From positions 1 through 25,944 of the forward strand of contig CAYVMN010000036.1 in the NCBI GenBank assembly GCA_964452575.1: a DNA stretch of 25,944 nt. The letters are read 5' to 3'. The notes beneath the pieces are model-generated. The model was not told the origin of the DNA. It saw only the letters and a program-made list of their open reading frames with translations, and searched no databases. This document shows positions 15,348-22,835 of the stretch, piece by piece. This DNA is from CAYVMN01 sp964452575 (GTDB taxonomy: Bacteria; Desulfobacterota; DSM-4660; Desulfatiglandales; Desulfatiglandaceae). The first letter of the stretch is position 1. Every line of letters begins with the position of its first letter. A program made the translations under genes and the position numbers.

Positions 15348-16673
15348 ATGGAAACAATAATAGAACATCTGATCGCAGATTCTCAAGAAAGGAATCTGCC
15401 GAAATTCACCCGCCGCCACATCGAACTGCCTTGGCTGCCAAATAAAATCGACACGGTTATCGGTATGCGCAGATCAGGAAAGACATGGTTTATTTTTCAA
15501 ATCATATCGGATTTGCTGTCAAAGGGAATACCGAAAGAATCCATCCTCTACCTGAATTTAGAAGATGAGCGCCTGCTTCCCATGACAGTAGCTGAGCTAC
15601 ACAAGCTACCGGACATTTATTACCGCCGTTATCCCCATTTTCGTGACAAAGAGTGTGCTTTCTTCTTTGATGAGATTCAGAACATATCTGGCTGGGAACG
15701 ATTTATTCGGCGGTTGTTGGATACGGAAAATATCCACCTTTGCCTGACAGGTTCATCAGCCAAATTGTTAAGCCGTGAAATAGCCACGAGTTTAAGGGGG
15801 CGGTCCATTTCAACTGAAATATTCCCTTTCAGTTTTAAAGAGATGCTCGAACACAATGGGATAGATATGGGTGATGCCGGGCGGCCTGGCTCGAGAAAAC
15901 GTTCACTCTTGGAAAACAGACTGTTATCGTATTTGTCAGAGGGAGGATTTCCGGAGGTTCAGGGAATTGATGGCCGATACCGCGTTCGCATACTCCAGGA
16001 CTATCTGGATGTAGTCATCCTCCGAGATCTCGTGGAACGCCATCAAATAGCCAATACGGTCCCTCTTCGCTATATGATCAGACACCTGTTGAATGCCACC
16101 GCCGGTCTGTTTAGTGTGAATAAGTTTTACAATGACCTAAAATCGCAAGGTGTGGCCTGTGGAAAAAACACCTTGCATGAATACCTCGACCATTTGACAG
16201 ATGCATATTTATTTTTTCAGGTGCATCTCTACACCCCTTCAGAGCGTGCCCGAATGGTGAACCCTAGAAAAATCTATGCCATTGACACAGGGCTTGTTCA
16301 GGCATGTTCTCGTCGTATTCAGAGGGACTGGGGCCACCTCCTAGAGAATTTTGTTTTTATGGAGTTGCGGAGATCATATGAAATAATCGAATATTATCGG
16401 ACTGAAGGAGGACAGGAGGTAGATTTTCTGGTAACCGATCGTCAGGGCCGGAGATCCTTGTTCCAGGTGAGTGCGGGCCTTCAAGACCCTGGTACCAGAA
16501 AACGGGAGCTAAAAGCCCTAAATGATGCAATGCAAGAGTGCGGAATAAGGCAGGCTGTGGTAATTACGCTTAATGAAGAAGAACGATTGGAAACTGAATC
16601 CGGCCAAATTCATATCCTCCCCGCATGGCTATGGGCACTTCAACCAAATAAGACTGATTATGATCCTCCCTGA
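15348..16673 (+). CDS. AAA-type ATPase with DUF4143 domain
   Basis: This 441-residue protein has a P-loop GMRRSGKT (residues 39-46), Walker B FFFDEIQN (about 105-112), LTGSSAKLLSRE as the sensor segment, DUF4143, and a C-terminal TEGGQEVDFLVTDRQG nuclease-like strand. It belongs to the same broad family as the gene at 12754 but differs in the Walker A flanks, so it is not a recent duplicate. It is the only complete plus-strand gene of the window. It interrupts an otherwise minus-strand block between the sulfotransferase and the nucleotidyltransferase and is probably an insertion. Function is unknown; proposed roles in the literature are speculative. Confidence 0.9.
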   Translation: METIIEHLIADSQERNLPKFTRRHIELPWLPNKIDTVIGMRRSGKTWFIFQIISDLLSKGIPKESILYLNLEDERLLPMTVAELHKLPDIYYRRYPHFRDKECAFFFDEIQNISGWERFIRRLLDTENIHLCLTGSSAKLLSREIATSLRGRSISTEIFPFSFKEMLEHNGIDMGDAGRPGSRKRSLLENRLLSYLSEGGFPEVQGIDGRYRVRILQDYLDVVILRDLVERHQIANTVPLRYMIRHLLNATAGLFSVNKFYNDLKSQGVACGKNTLHEYLDHLTDAYLFFQVHLYTPSERARMVNPRKIYAIDTGLVQACSRRIQRDWGHLLENFVFMELRRSYEIIEYYRTEGGQEVDFLVTDRQGRRSLFQVSAGLQDPGTRKRELKALNDAMQECGIRQAVVITLNEEERLETESGQIHILPAWLWALQPNKTDYDPP

Positions 16674-16790
16674 GCAAACATCACCGCATCCAAGGCGCGT
16701 TACCCAAAACCGCCTTAAGCCGAAATGGGTAGTCAAGTAATGTTCCGCAATAGAGTTAGTGCGCCGATCCGGGCGATCAATGATAATCTC

Positions 16791-17588
16791 TTATGGTTCA
16801 ATAACTGTGCAATACTTGGATAGGGTATTGCAGCAATGATTAAAGGCGTCTGAAGCCCTTTCAAATGATGCCTGCGAGAGCTCAATGCCCCAATCTTTCT
16901 GCTCTCTGATAATTCTTCCTGCTTTTATATTTTCTGACCAGTCGCCAACAGACCCTCTTCCAGTTGTACGCAGTACATCATAGCGTTCTGATAGAGGTTG
17001 TTGTAAATCCAGGAACTTTTGTAGCTTACAAAAAACCATTTTAGTCTCATTTAAGATTTGTCCATAAGTTAAGAATAGGGCTTGTTCTTTCCTATTGATA
17101 AATTTTGCGTATTCTTCTAACCTGGCTAACTCGTTTACGTAAGTATCTGTAGCATTTTCTTCCTCATTCTTGTCACCTTGTTGAATGCTTAATACGCTTC
17201 CCCGAGGCTCCCGAACCAGGAATATGGTATACACATCTTCTAAGAGCCATATGTCCTTCTGAATTGGGTAAGGATCATGGTGGACGATTTTATCTACAAC
17301 ATACCTTTCCTTCATCCTTATTTTTCGAAGATGCCAATAAACATTCTGGATTAATATATTCAAATCTTCTTGGGAGTTGTAGGAGATATGATTCTCACCA
17401 AAACCGGCAATTTCAGGGTTAGAAAACAGTAAATGCTGAAGCAGTGTAGAGCCTGAACGTATGTGAGCTAAGATAAAAATGGCTTTGTATGGCTCTTTCC
17501 TAAGTTTAAGATAGAGGGAACAGTATTTATAAAAAATAAAGTGAATTGGTCTCTTCAAGGCTTTTCTGGACCTGAAAGATATAGTCAT
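16791..17588 (-). CDS. PAPS-dependent sulfotransferase family protein
   Basis: A protein of 265 residues from the ATG chosen here; a TTG five codons upstream, at 17603, is the alternative. It shows the two PAPS-binding signatures of the sulfotransferase fold. Numbered from the upstream TTG, these are the 5'-phosphosulfate loop IRSGSTLLQHLL (about residues 48-59) and the 3'-phosphate segment LVREPRGSVLSI (129-140). GFGENH after the first loop is also typical. These enzymes move sulfate from PAPS to a hydroxyl or amine. It lies downstream of the precursor peptide on the same strand (182-nt gap). If it acts on that peptide the acceptor would be Ser or Thr, because the Cys-rich core has no Tyr. 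A role in glycan or lipid sulfation is equally possible. Base composition is more AT-rich than that of the TRAP/SOS region. Confidence 0.85.
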   Translation of the reverse strand: MTISFRSRKALKRPIHFIFYKYCSLYLKLRKEPYKAIFILAHIRSGSTLLQHLLFSNPEIAGFGENHISYNSQEDLNILIQNVYWHLRKIRMKERYVVDKIVHHDPYPIQKDIWLLEDVYTIFLVREPRGSVLSIQQGDKNEEENATDTYVNELARLEEYAKFINRKEQALFLTYGQILNETKMVFCKLQKFLDLQQPLSERYDVLRTTGRGSVGDWSENIKAGRIIREQKDWGIELSQASFERASDAFNHCCNTLSKYCTVIEP

Positions 17589-17785
17589 TCCAGCATCTAT
17601 CAAGACGTTTTGTGTTTATCTTAACACATAAAAGCGGCAAAACACACGTATAATCCAAAGGCTTTTGGCTCTATTTTATTTGGGTAAAGAAAGACTTTTG
17701 GAATAAGAAGGATAAGGGAGGACTTTACAGGAAAACCATCTTTTATTTCACACAAAATAAAGGTCGAAGACTAGTATTCTTGAGT

Positions 17786-17983
17786 TCAGCTTCCGGGAGC
17801 AAGTGTAGAACATAGTGAAGCACAATTTGTACTCGGCTTTTTGCAGTCAGTAAGATTTTGTGAATTTACTTTACTTGCGGGTGCCCCGGTCCTGCCAGTT
17901 TTACAAAAACTCAGTACGGCTTCCTCTGGATTCCCTCTATACAACACTACTAGCATCGGTTTTTCCCAGCCATTTTTCTTCAA
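17786..17983 (-). CDS. Putative RiPP precursor peptide, Cys-rich
   Basis: Predicted 65-residue peptide from a TTG at 17983. This start is favoured because GGGAG lies 7 nt upstream; a TTG at 18004 would add seven residues. The leader carries WEKPML (residues 6-11), fitting the aromatic-x-x-P-x-L motif that PqqD-like domains recognise in lasso leaders. It is followed by an acidic PEEAVL (19-24). The core begins around SFCK and holds Cys27, Cys47, Cys54 and Cys58 (spacing x19, x6, x3), many Ser/Thr, no Tyr or Trp, and ends APGS. It lies directly behind three SPASM radical SAM genes, a PqqD-like gene and a peptidase, and has its own strong promoter. Precursor status is inferred from size, composition and context; I have no homology search. 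Confidence 0.75.
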   Translation of the reverse strand: MKKNGWEKPMLVVLYRGNPEEAVLSFCKTGRTGAPASKVNSQNLTDCKKPSTNCASLCSTLAPGS

Positions 17984-18045
17984 TTTGTATCTCCCTTCTT
18001 GCAATGAAACCCTACCAAACTGTAGACATTTATTACTGGATTTAG

Positions 18046-18073
18046 ACTATAACCAATATTCACCTGGTGTCAA
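18046..18073 (-). promoter_or_regulatory. Dedicated promoter of the precursor peptide
   Basis: On the minus strand a consensus TTGACA (18068-18073) and TATAGT (18046-18051) are spaced by 16 nt. They sit right at the end of the upstream radical SAM gene. Transcription would start near 18039, giving a leader of about 55 nt. It is among the best promoter matches in the window and fits high expression of a peptide substrate relative to its enzymes. Confidence 0.65.
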
Positions 18074-18074
18074 G

Positions 18075-19187
18075 TTATTTTCCCATCATCCCTGCTCTTG
18101 CGTGGGTGACTTTACAGAAATAATCTATGGGTGAGTCCAATTCACCGACTTCCAGGTAAGCATGGGCCGGGCACCACATACAAAGGTTTATTAACGGACA
18201 GCACTGGCATTTTTTCAAAAACTCACGCCTGTCTGACCTCATATTGCGCACCCTGGGGATAAAGTTCCGCCAGGCATCAATGAGATTTCCCTTTCTCAAG
18301 TCATAGACGCAAGCCGGATGACAGAGTGAAGAGCAAAGACGAAAGAGACCATCGTAACCCACAACGAAACTCTTTATTCCCGCGTCGCATTGAATGAGAA
18401 AATTGGAGTTGGAATGAGCAAACTCAGGGATTATAAGTGCACCACAACCTTCCTCCAGAGCCCTGAGGCGCTCAGGATTTGCCCGCTCCAGGGTTACAAT
18501 ATCTTCCGGAGAAAGCCTCTGTGATTTGATCTCTTTATTTCCTACGGGATTACCGTCAAACCGCAAATGAAGAAAAGGATCAAAGCGGAAATAATCCTTG
18601 GTCCGTTCCCTGCAGAAACCGGTGATTCCGGGTAATTCGTGAACATTGGATCGAAGCACCATGGCCTTGAGACGAACCTGGACTTCACCTTCAAGGAGGA
18701 GATTTAGCCCCTTCATAAACCTAGAAAAGGACTCTGGACAGCGGGTCACATTCTCGTAAGTCTTTTTGGTGATTCCATAAATGGATACTTCTATATTTCT
18801 CGGAGGGTATTTTTTGAAAAATCTCACATGCTCTTTCGTGATGAGCGTGGCGTTGGTGAAGACCGAGACCAAAAGTCCCTTTTTCTTTAGAGAAAGATAA
18901 ATATCGAAAAAATCCTCTCTCAAAAGCGGTTCTCCCCCGGTAATCAGACACCATAAGGCACCTAGAGAAACGGCTTCATCTGCTATATCGTTGATTTTCT
19001 TCAAAGATAGTTCTTTTTCTTTGGCAGTTTTGTCTTCGGCCGGAACATTAATATAGCAGTGGAGGCAGTTGTTGTTGCAACGGGCTGTCACCTCAAGATC
19101 AAAGCCAATAGGAAACCTCCTGTCCCGGATCTTCTCCCAAAGAGGAAATTCTGATAAGGGAGCAGATGCGACAACTGATCGATTCAT
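18075..19187 (-). CDS. Radical SAM/SPASM peptide-modifying enzyme (third of the locus)
   Basis: This enzyme has 370 residues. The AdoMet-binding [4Fe-4S] motif is CNNNCLHC (Cys37, Cys41, Cys44), followed by TGGEPLLR (83-90). The C-terminal SPASM region is Cys-rich (about residues 270-355: CDAG, LCSSLC, CQCCPLINLCMWCP, FCK) and should hold two auxiliary clusters. Such enzymes form thioether or carbon-carbon crosslinks in peptides. The ATG at 19187 is chosen over one at 19196 because AGGAG stands 9 nt upstream and the ATG overlaps the stop of the peptidase gene as ATGA. It directly precedes the precursor gene, making it a prime candidate for acting on it. Confidence 0.92.
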   Translation of the reverse strand: MNRSVVASAPLSEFPLWEKIRDRRFPIGFDLEVTARCNNNCLHCYINVPAEDKTAKEKELSLKKINDIADEAVSLGALWCLITGGEPLLREDFFDIYLSLKKKGLLVSVFTNATLITKEHVRFFKKYPPRNIEVSIYGITKKTYENVTRCPESFSRFMKGLNLLLEGEVQVRLKAMVLRSNVHELPGITGFCRERTKDYFRFDPFLHLRFDGNPVGNKEIKSQRLSPEDIVTLERANPERLRALEEGCGALIIPEFAHSNSNFLIQCDAGIKSFVVGYDGLFRLCSSLCHPACVYDLRKGNLIDAWRNFIPRVRNMRSDRREFLKKCQCCPLINLCMWCPAHAYLEVGELDSPIDYFCKVTHARAGMMGK

Positions 19188-19702
19188 ACTGCCCATCTCC
19201 TAATAAAAGGGCGAATAAGTCTCCACACCGGAAGTGCCAGAGGAAAGAGGATTCTCTTATACCTGAGAAACAAGACAATTAAAAAACGTTCGGAACCAAG
19301 CCCCAAAGAGACCCTCTTACCGGCCCGCTCCACTTTCTGCACACATCCCAGAATGTCAACTTTCGGGAGTAGTCCATCTGCCTTGGGGACATTATCCCCC
19401 TGTAATATGTAAAGACCATTCTTTTCCCCGATGATTCTGTGGGTCGCAAGCGCTCTCGACTCTGGAAGAATGCAGGCTACAACCTCACCGAGACGAGGCA
19501 AGTTATCCAGCAGTGGAAACACCGTAATCACATCGCCATCTCTTATAAATGGTGACATGCTAAAACCATTGGCCTTGAATCTGAATGGCCTCCCTTTACC
19601 AAGCACGGCCCGGATGATTTCAATAAGAGCCGTATCGGAGAGAGAGAGTTCGCCTCCGTGTTTGATAAAAAGAGCGGGCTTGTTCTCTCGTGACTTCAAC
19701 AC
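19184..19702 (-). CDS. S26 signal-peptidase-like protease (SipW type)
   Basis: A 172-residue S24/S26 protease. The nucleophile is Ser48 in GFSMSPF. His88 in THRIIG and the following LYILQGDN (98-104) match the Ser-His variant seen in SipW and ER-type signal peptidases, rather than the Ser-Lys dyad of bacterial LepB. There is no N-terminal membrane anchor. The C-terminal 35 residues are hydrophobic and basic and could attach it to the membrane. It starts at GTG with AAGGA about 6 nt upstream, and its stop overlaps the next radical SAM gene. In this locus it is the best candidate for removing the leader of the precursor peptide. Confidence 0.85.
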   Translation of the reverse strand: MLKSRENKPALFIKHGGELSLSDTALIEIIRAVLGKGRPFRFKANGFSMSPFIRDGDVITVFPLLDNLPRLGEVVACILPESRALATHRIIGEKNGLYILQGDNVPKADGLLPKVDILGCVQKVERAGKRVSLGLGSERFLIVLFLRYKRILFPLALPVWRLIRPFIRRWAV

Positions 19703-19738
19703 TCGCCTTCCTTAAAAGAAAGTCCTTTTATAAAAGTA

Positions 19739-21325
19739 TCAATAAATCTCCGGAAACCCTTCCGGGATCTGTTCCCAGGTTTTTAACCCAGCCAGTATTG
19801 TTTTTTCCTTTCCCATAGCCTGGATCTTCTCTTTTGTTGCGATATCATAGTTCTCTGAAAACCACCTGAAGACGTCTTTTTCGTTCATCTTTTCCATAAA
19901 GAGTTTTTGAAAACCCCTTATTGCCATCAGACTCAAGTCCTTGTATTCAGCCGCAAGTTGTCTGAACGTAAAGACAGTTCGGTCGGTGTTCAGTATCAGT
20001 TTCTGAACAGATTTCTTAGAACCAGAGATCCCTCCCAGATTCATTTCGGACAACTCTGCCGCAGCATAGCTCTCATCGGTATTGGCAGACTTGAGGGACA
20101 GCAGATTGACAGGATCCGTCAGGCCAGCTTCAAAGTAACTTAAAGTAAATTTGCAATTATCATCTTGAACGTGTTCAAGCAACGAAGGATGGACAGCGAG
20201 AGTTGTTCTGTCCTTATTTAATGACCAGCGATTATTTGAACTTACAGATGCCTCTAAATTTTTCACAAGGTTTTCCACTCTTTCGGACGTTCCTTGAATT
20301 GCGACCTTCCGAATATATCCTGAGCCCGTAATGTCTTCAAAGTCTTGTCTTGCAAGAAAGGCGGGTCTTATGCGATTCCCCCTTGCTTGAAACCTGCTCT
20401 TATAAGCGGAGGAACAGTAGTTAATGGGGAGTGAAATCCCTTTTTCCAAAACGAATATGAGCAGTTTTAGGGCCGTCATTTCGGTCTCGAAGACCGGAAC
20501 GTGCGGATGGTGGAGGAACGAATAGCCGCGCTTTACTATATTGGCATAATTGTATTCGGTAGTAAGCAGCTGATGAAGGTTCAAGTGATGAACGCCCATG
20601 TTTTCCATTATGCTAATAGCACCTTTTACCACCTCAAGATCTTCCGGGATGGCGGGAATCTCGACTGTGACTGTGTCAATGAAATCGAGGGCCAGTTTTA
20701 CAGGATCAAGATCATACTTCCTTGGGTAAATATTGAACCGAATCTCATTCAACCCGGCCTGTTTCAGTCCTTCTAGCTTTTCCCTGTCAATCAGATCACC
20801 ATTCGTATAGAGCCACAGATAGGTATCGTCCCCGTTTTTTTCCCTGAGCTTTTCGATGAATGACAGAAGCAAATCATACACCAGGAGTGTCTCCCCACCG
20901 CTGAAACCCACCCCTTTGTATCCAACTTTCTGTACAAAATCGGCATAATCTTTAGGGTTGTGAAAGACAATCCCGTTTTCTGTAGGAGGACGTTCCTCTT
21001 TCAGGCCGCGATCTTGCGGGCAAAAAAAGCAATTTGTTGTGCATAGGCCATTGATGAACAGGCAAGACCAGGTCCCATCACCGCAGATCACGCACCCTCG
21101 AGACAAAGCCCCTTGGTGGAGCTTACTCTGCAAGCAACTTTCATTCACTTTGCCCGATAGCGCTCTTAACAGTTTGTCTCTGTCTTCCCTCGCACGGATT
21201 GCCTCTTCCTCCCTCAGCCACTTTAGCTGCGAGTATACCCATCCAACCTCTTGCCTGATGGATCGGATATACTGATTCCTCGTCTGCAGAGTCAATGCCA
21301 TACTCCTTTCATCCGATGGGATCAT
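19739..21325 (-). CDS. Radical SAM protein, COG2108-like
   Basis: A 528-residue radical SAM protein distinct from its three SPASM neighbours. The cluster motif is CTTNCFFC (Cys95, Cys99, Cys102), preceded by GCVICGDGTWSC (Cys78, Cys81, Cys88), and then FSGGETLL. The region VEIPAIPED, HHLNLHQLL and NYCSSAYKSRFQARGNRIRPA resembles the uncharacterised COG2108 family related to pyruvate formate-lyase activase (recognised from memory). The C-terminal 160 residues look like an added domain. The start ATG overlaps the PqqD-like gene's stop as ATGA; an ATG eight codons in has AAAGGAG too close to it to be ideal. Its role in peptide maturation is inferred from its place inside the operon. Confidence 0.85.
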   Translation of the reverse strand: MIPSDERSMALTLQTRNQYIRSIRQEVGWVYSQLKWLREEEAIRAREDRDKLLRALSGKVNESCLQSKLHQGALSRGCVICGDGTWSCLFINGLCTTNCFFCPQDRGLKEERPPTENGIVFHNPKDYADFVQKVGYKGVGFSGGETLLVYDLLLSFIEKLREKNGDDTYLWLYTNGDLIDREKLEGLKQAGLNEIRFNIYPRKYDLDPVKLALDFIDTVTVEIPAIPEDLEVVKGAISIMENMGVHHLNLHQLLTTEYNYANIVKRGYSFLHHPHVPVFETEMTALKLLIFVLEKGISLPINYCSSAYKSRFQARGNRIRPAFLARQDFEDITGSGYIRKVAIQGTSERVENLVKNLEASVSSNNRWSLNKDRTTLAVHPSLLEHVQDDNCKFTLSYFEAGLTDPVNLLSLKSANTDESYAAAELSEMNLGGISGSKKSVQKLILNTDRTVFTFRQLAAEYKDLSLMAIRGFQKLFMEKMNEKDVFRWFSENYDIATKEKIQAMGKEKTILAGLKTWEQIPEGFPEIY

Positions 21326-21633
21326 AAACCTGGAGCTTCAACGAGCATCTTTCTCTTGAGAAGTTCTGCTACAAATCCCGTCACATCCTTCTCAATCTCT
21401 TTGTCAGGGGCCTCAAACTTTGCAGCTAGCTCCTTCACTATATTCTTCAAGTTCTTTTGACCATCTAATTTAGTCCAGATGGCTTTTCCGGTCTCATTCA
21501 GCGTATAGAGTTCATCTTCCATATCACCAATACCTGCTAGTAAAGGAACTATAATAATTTCCCCTTCAATTTCTCTGACTACAACGTCTTCAGATGGAAT
21601 ATAGACCCCAGCGAGATTCACTTCTGTTCTCAT
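21322..21633 (-). CDS. PqqD-like RiPP recognition element protein
   Basis: This 103-residue protein has the PqqD winged-helix pattern: a beta-rich N terminus, then LYTLNETGKAIWTKLDG, NIVKELAAKFEAP and a C-terminal helix ending LKRKMLV. In PQQ, lasso and sactipeptide systems such proteins bind the leader of the precursor and bring it to the radical SAM enzyme. It lies 18 nt after one SPASM enzyme, has AGAGG 8 nt before its ATG, and overlaps the next radical SAM gene by 4 nt. The expected partner is the WEKPML motif of the peptide at 17786. Confidence 0.88.
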   Translation of the reverse strand: MRTEVNLAGVYIPSEDVVVREIEGEIIIVPLLAGIGDMEDELYTLNETGKAIWTKLDGQKNLKNIVKELAAKFEAPDKEIEKDVTGFVAELLKRKMLVEAPGL

Positions 21634-21651
21634 AATTGGATCCTCTCATTG

Positions 21652-22818
21652 TCATTGCATGCTTTCAATTCTCTCTCTCCAATCCGTTATTTCCCAAGCC
21701 TTTTCATCTTTCTCCAGCAGCCCGAGAAATCTTGCCTCATTATGGGCAATCCTGCAAAGATGCTCCACCGGAGTGTCCAGTGCCCCGTGTTCTGTCCAGG
21801 ACCTGGCTGGGCACTGTTCACACAAACCAATTAAGAAACAGCGGGCACAACGGGCCAAATAGCCTGGACTTTTGGCCGTCATCTCTCTCACTTTTGGGAA
21901 AAAATTTGTCAGGGCATCCTCAAGTGATCCCCTCTTGAGGTCGTACACGGTACTCGGGTGTCTGAGTATCATACAAAGCTGAAAAGAACCGTATGCATCC
22001 ACGCAACCGTTCCCAACTCCCGCCCCACAGAAAAGGAGTTTCTCACCACGAGGGCCTATAAATTTCGCACAAAACTCTCTCATATTCTTGATATACTCTT
22101 CCCGTTTTCTGGTGAGAACCTGTAACTGCTCTTCAGGCGTTAGCCTGAGCCCTTTAATAAGCTGATTTTTCTCTTCCGAGTCCAGCCGGCAGCGAAGGTC
22201 AAGGAATAGAGAGTAAGCGGGAGGCTCATCCATCCCGACGATAGTGGATGCCCAGGTTTCGAACTGCTTCATCTCTCTTCTGTTGGGAGGGAGAAGCGCA
22301 CTTTTGACCACAAATGGGATTTTTTTCTCCAATAGCAGGCTGATACCTCGCCAGGCGGTCTCAAAGGAGCCCGGTGTCCTTGTCACAGCCTCGTAAGATG
22401 CCCTTCTCATCCCATAAACGGAAATTTCTACCTTTTCCAAAGGTGGCATGCGGGCAAGCAGATCAGCAAGATAGGGGGTAATCAAGGTAGCATTGGTAAA
22501 AAGTAAGACCTTCAAGCCCAGTCTCCTGGCAAAGACATACAGGTCCTCAAAATCCTCTCTAAGAAGGGGTTCGCCGCCAGTAAACCTCACTGTAAGACAG
22601 CCTAGAGAGGCGGCCTCTTGAAGAATCGAATGGATTTTATCAGTGGTAAGTTCTTGTTTATGGGCTGAAAGATCGTCTGATGGGAGGTTGATACAACAGT
22701 GAATACAGTCATTATTGCAGCGCTCGGTGAGTTCTATATCCAATTGGCCTAGAGGAAGGGTTTTTCCCTGCCACAATTTGGTTTCATAAGATGAAACCCT
22801 TTGGAAATACCTCTCCAT
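21652..22818 (-). CDS. Radical SAM/SPASM peptide-modifying enzyme (second of the locus)
   Basis: This enzyme has 388 residues. The radical SAM motif is CNNDCIHC (Cys34, Cys38, Cys41), with an extra Cys42, then TGGEPLLR. The SPASM part includes CGAG, CVDAYGSFQLC, CARCFLIGLCEQCP and a final LCR. It closely parallels the enzymes at 18075 and 22836 (shared LTERCNN-type entry, INLPSDDLS-type segment, TRTPGSFE motif), pointing to old duplications within one locus. It starts 17 nt after the kinase-fusion gene and ends 18 nt before the PqqD-like gene. It would act in the cytoplasm and likely crosslinks a peptide; the exact bond is not predictable. Confidence 0.92.
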   Translation of the reverse strand: MERYFQRVSSYETKLWQGKTLPLGQLDIELTERCNNDCIHCCINLPSDDLSAHKQELTTDKIHSILQEAASLGCLTVRFTGGEPLLREDFEDLYVFARRLGLKVLLFTNATLITPYLADLLARMPPLEKVEISVYGMRRASYEAVTRTPGSFETAWRGISLLLEKKIPFVVKSALLPPNRREMKQFETWASTIVGMDEPPAYSLFLDLRCRLDSEEKNQLIKGLRLTPEEQLQVLTRKREEYIKNMREFCAKFIGPRGEKLLFCGAGVGNGCVDAYGSFQLCMILRHPSTVYDLKRGSLEDALTNFFPKVREMTAKSPGYLARCARCFLIGLCEQCPARSWTEHGALDTPVEHLCRIAHNEARFLGLLEKDEKAWEITDWRERIESMQ

Positions 22819-22835
22819 TTTTTCTTCACCCAGTC

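Noticed and set aside
17740..17762. AT-rich hairpin downstream of the precursor as a terminator
   Set aside because: The stem needs a bulge or mismatches, is almost all A-T, and lacks a clear T-run after it; too weak to annotate.
17841..18134. Plus-strand small open frames across the precursor gene
   Set aside because: They are antisense to a better-supported minus-strand frame with promoter, ribosome site and leader motif.
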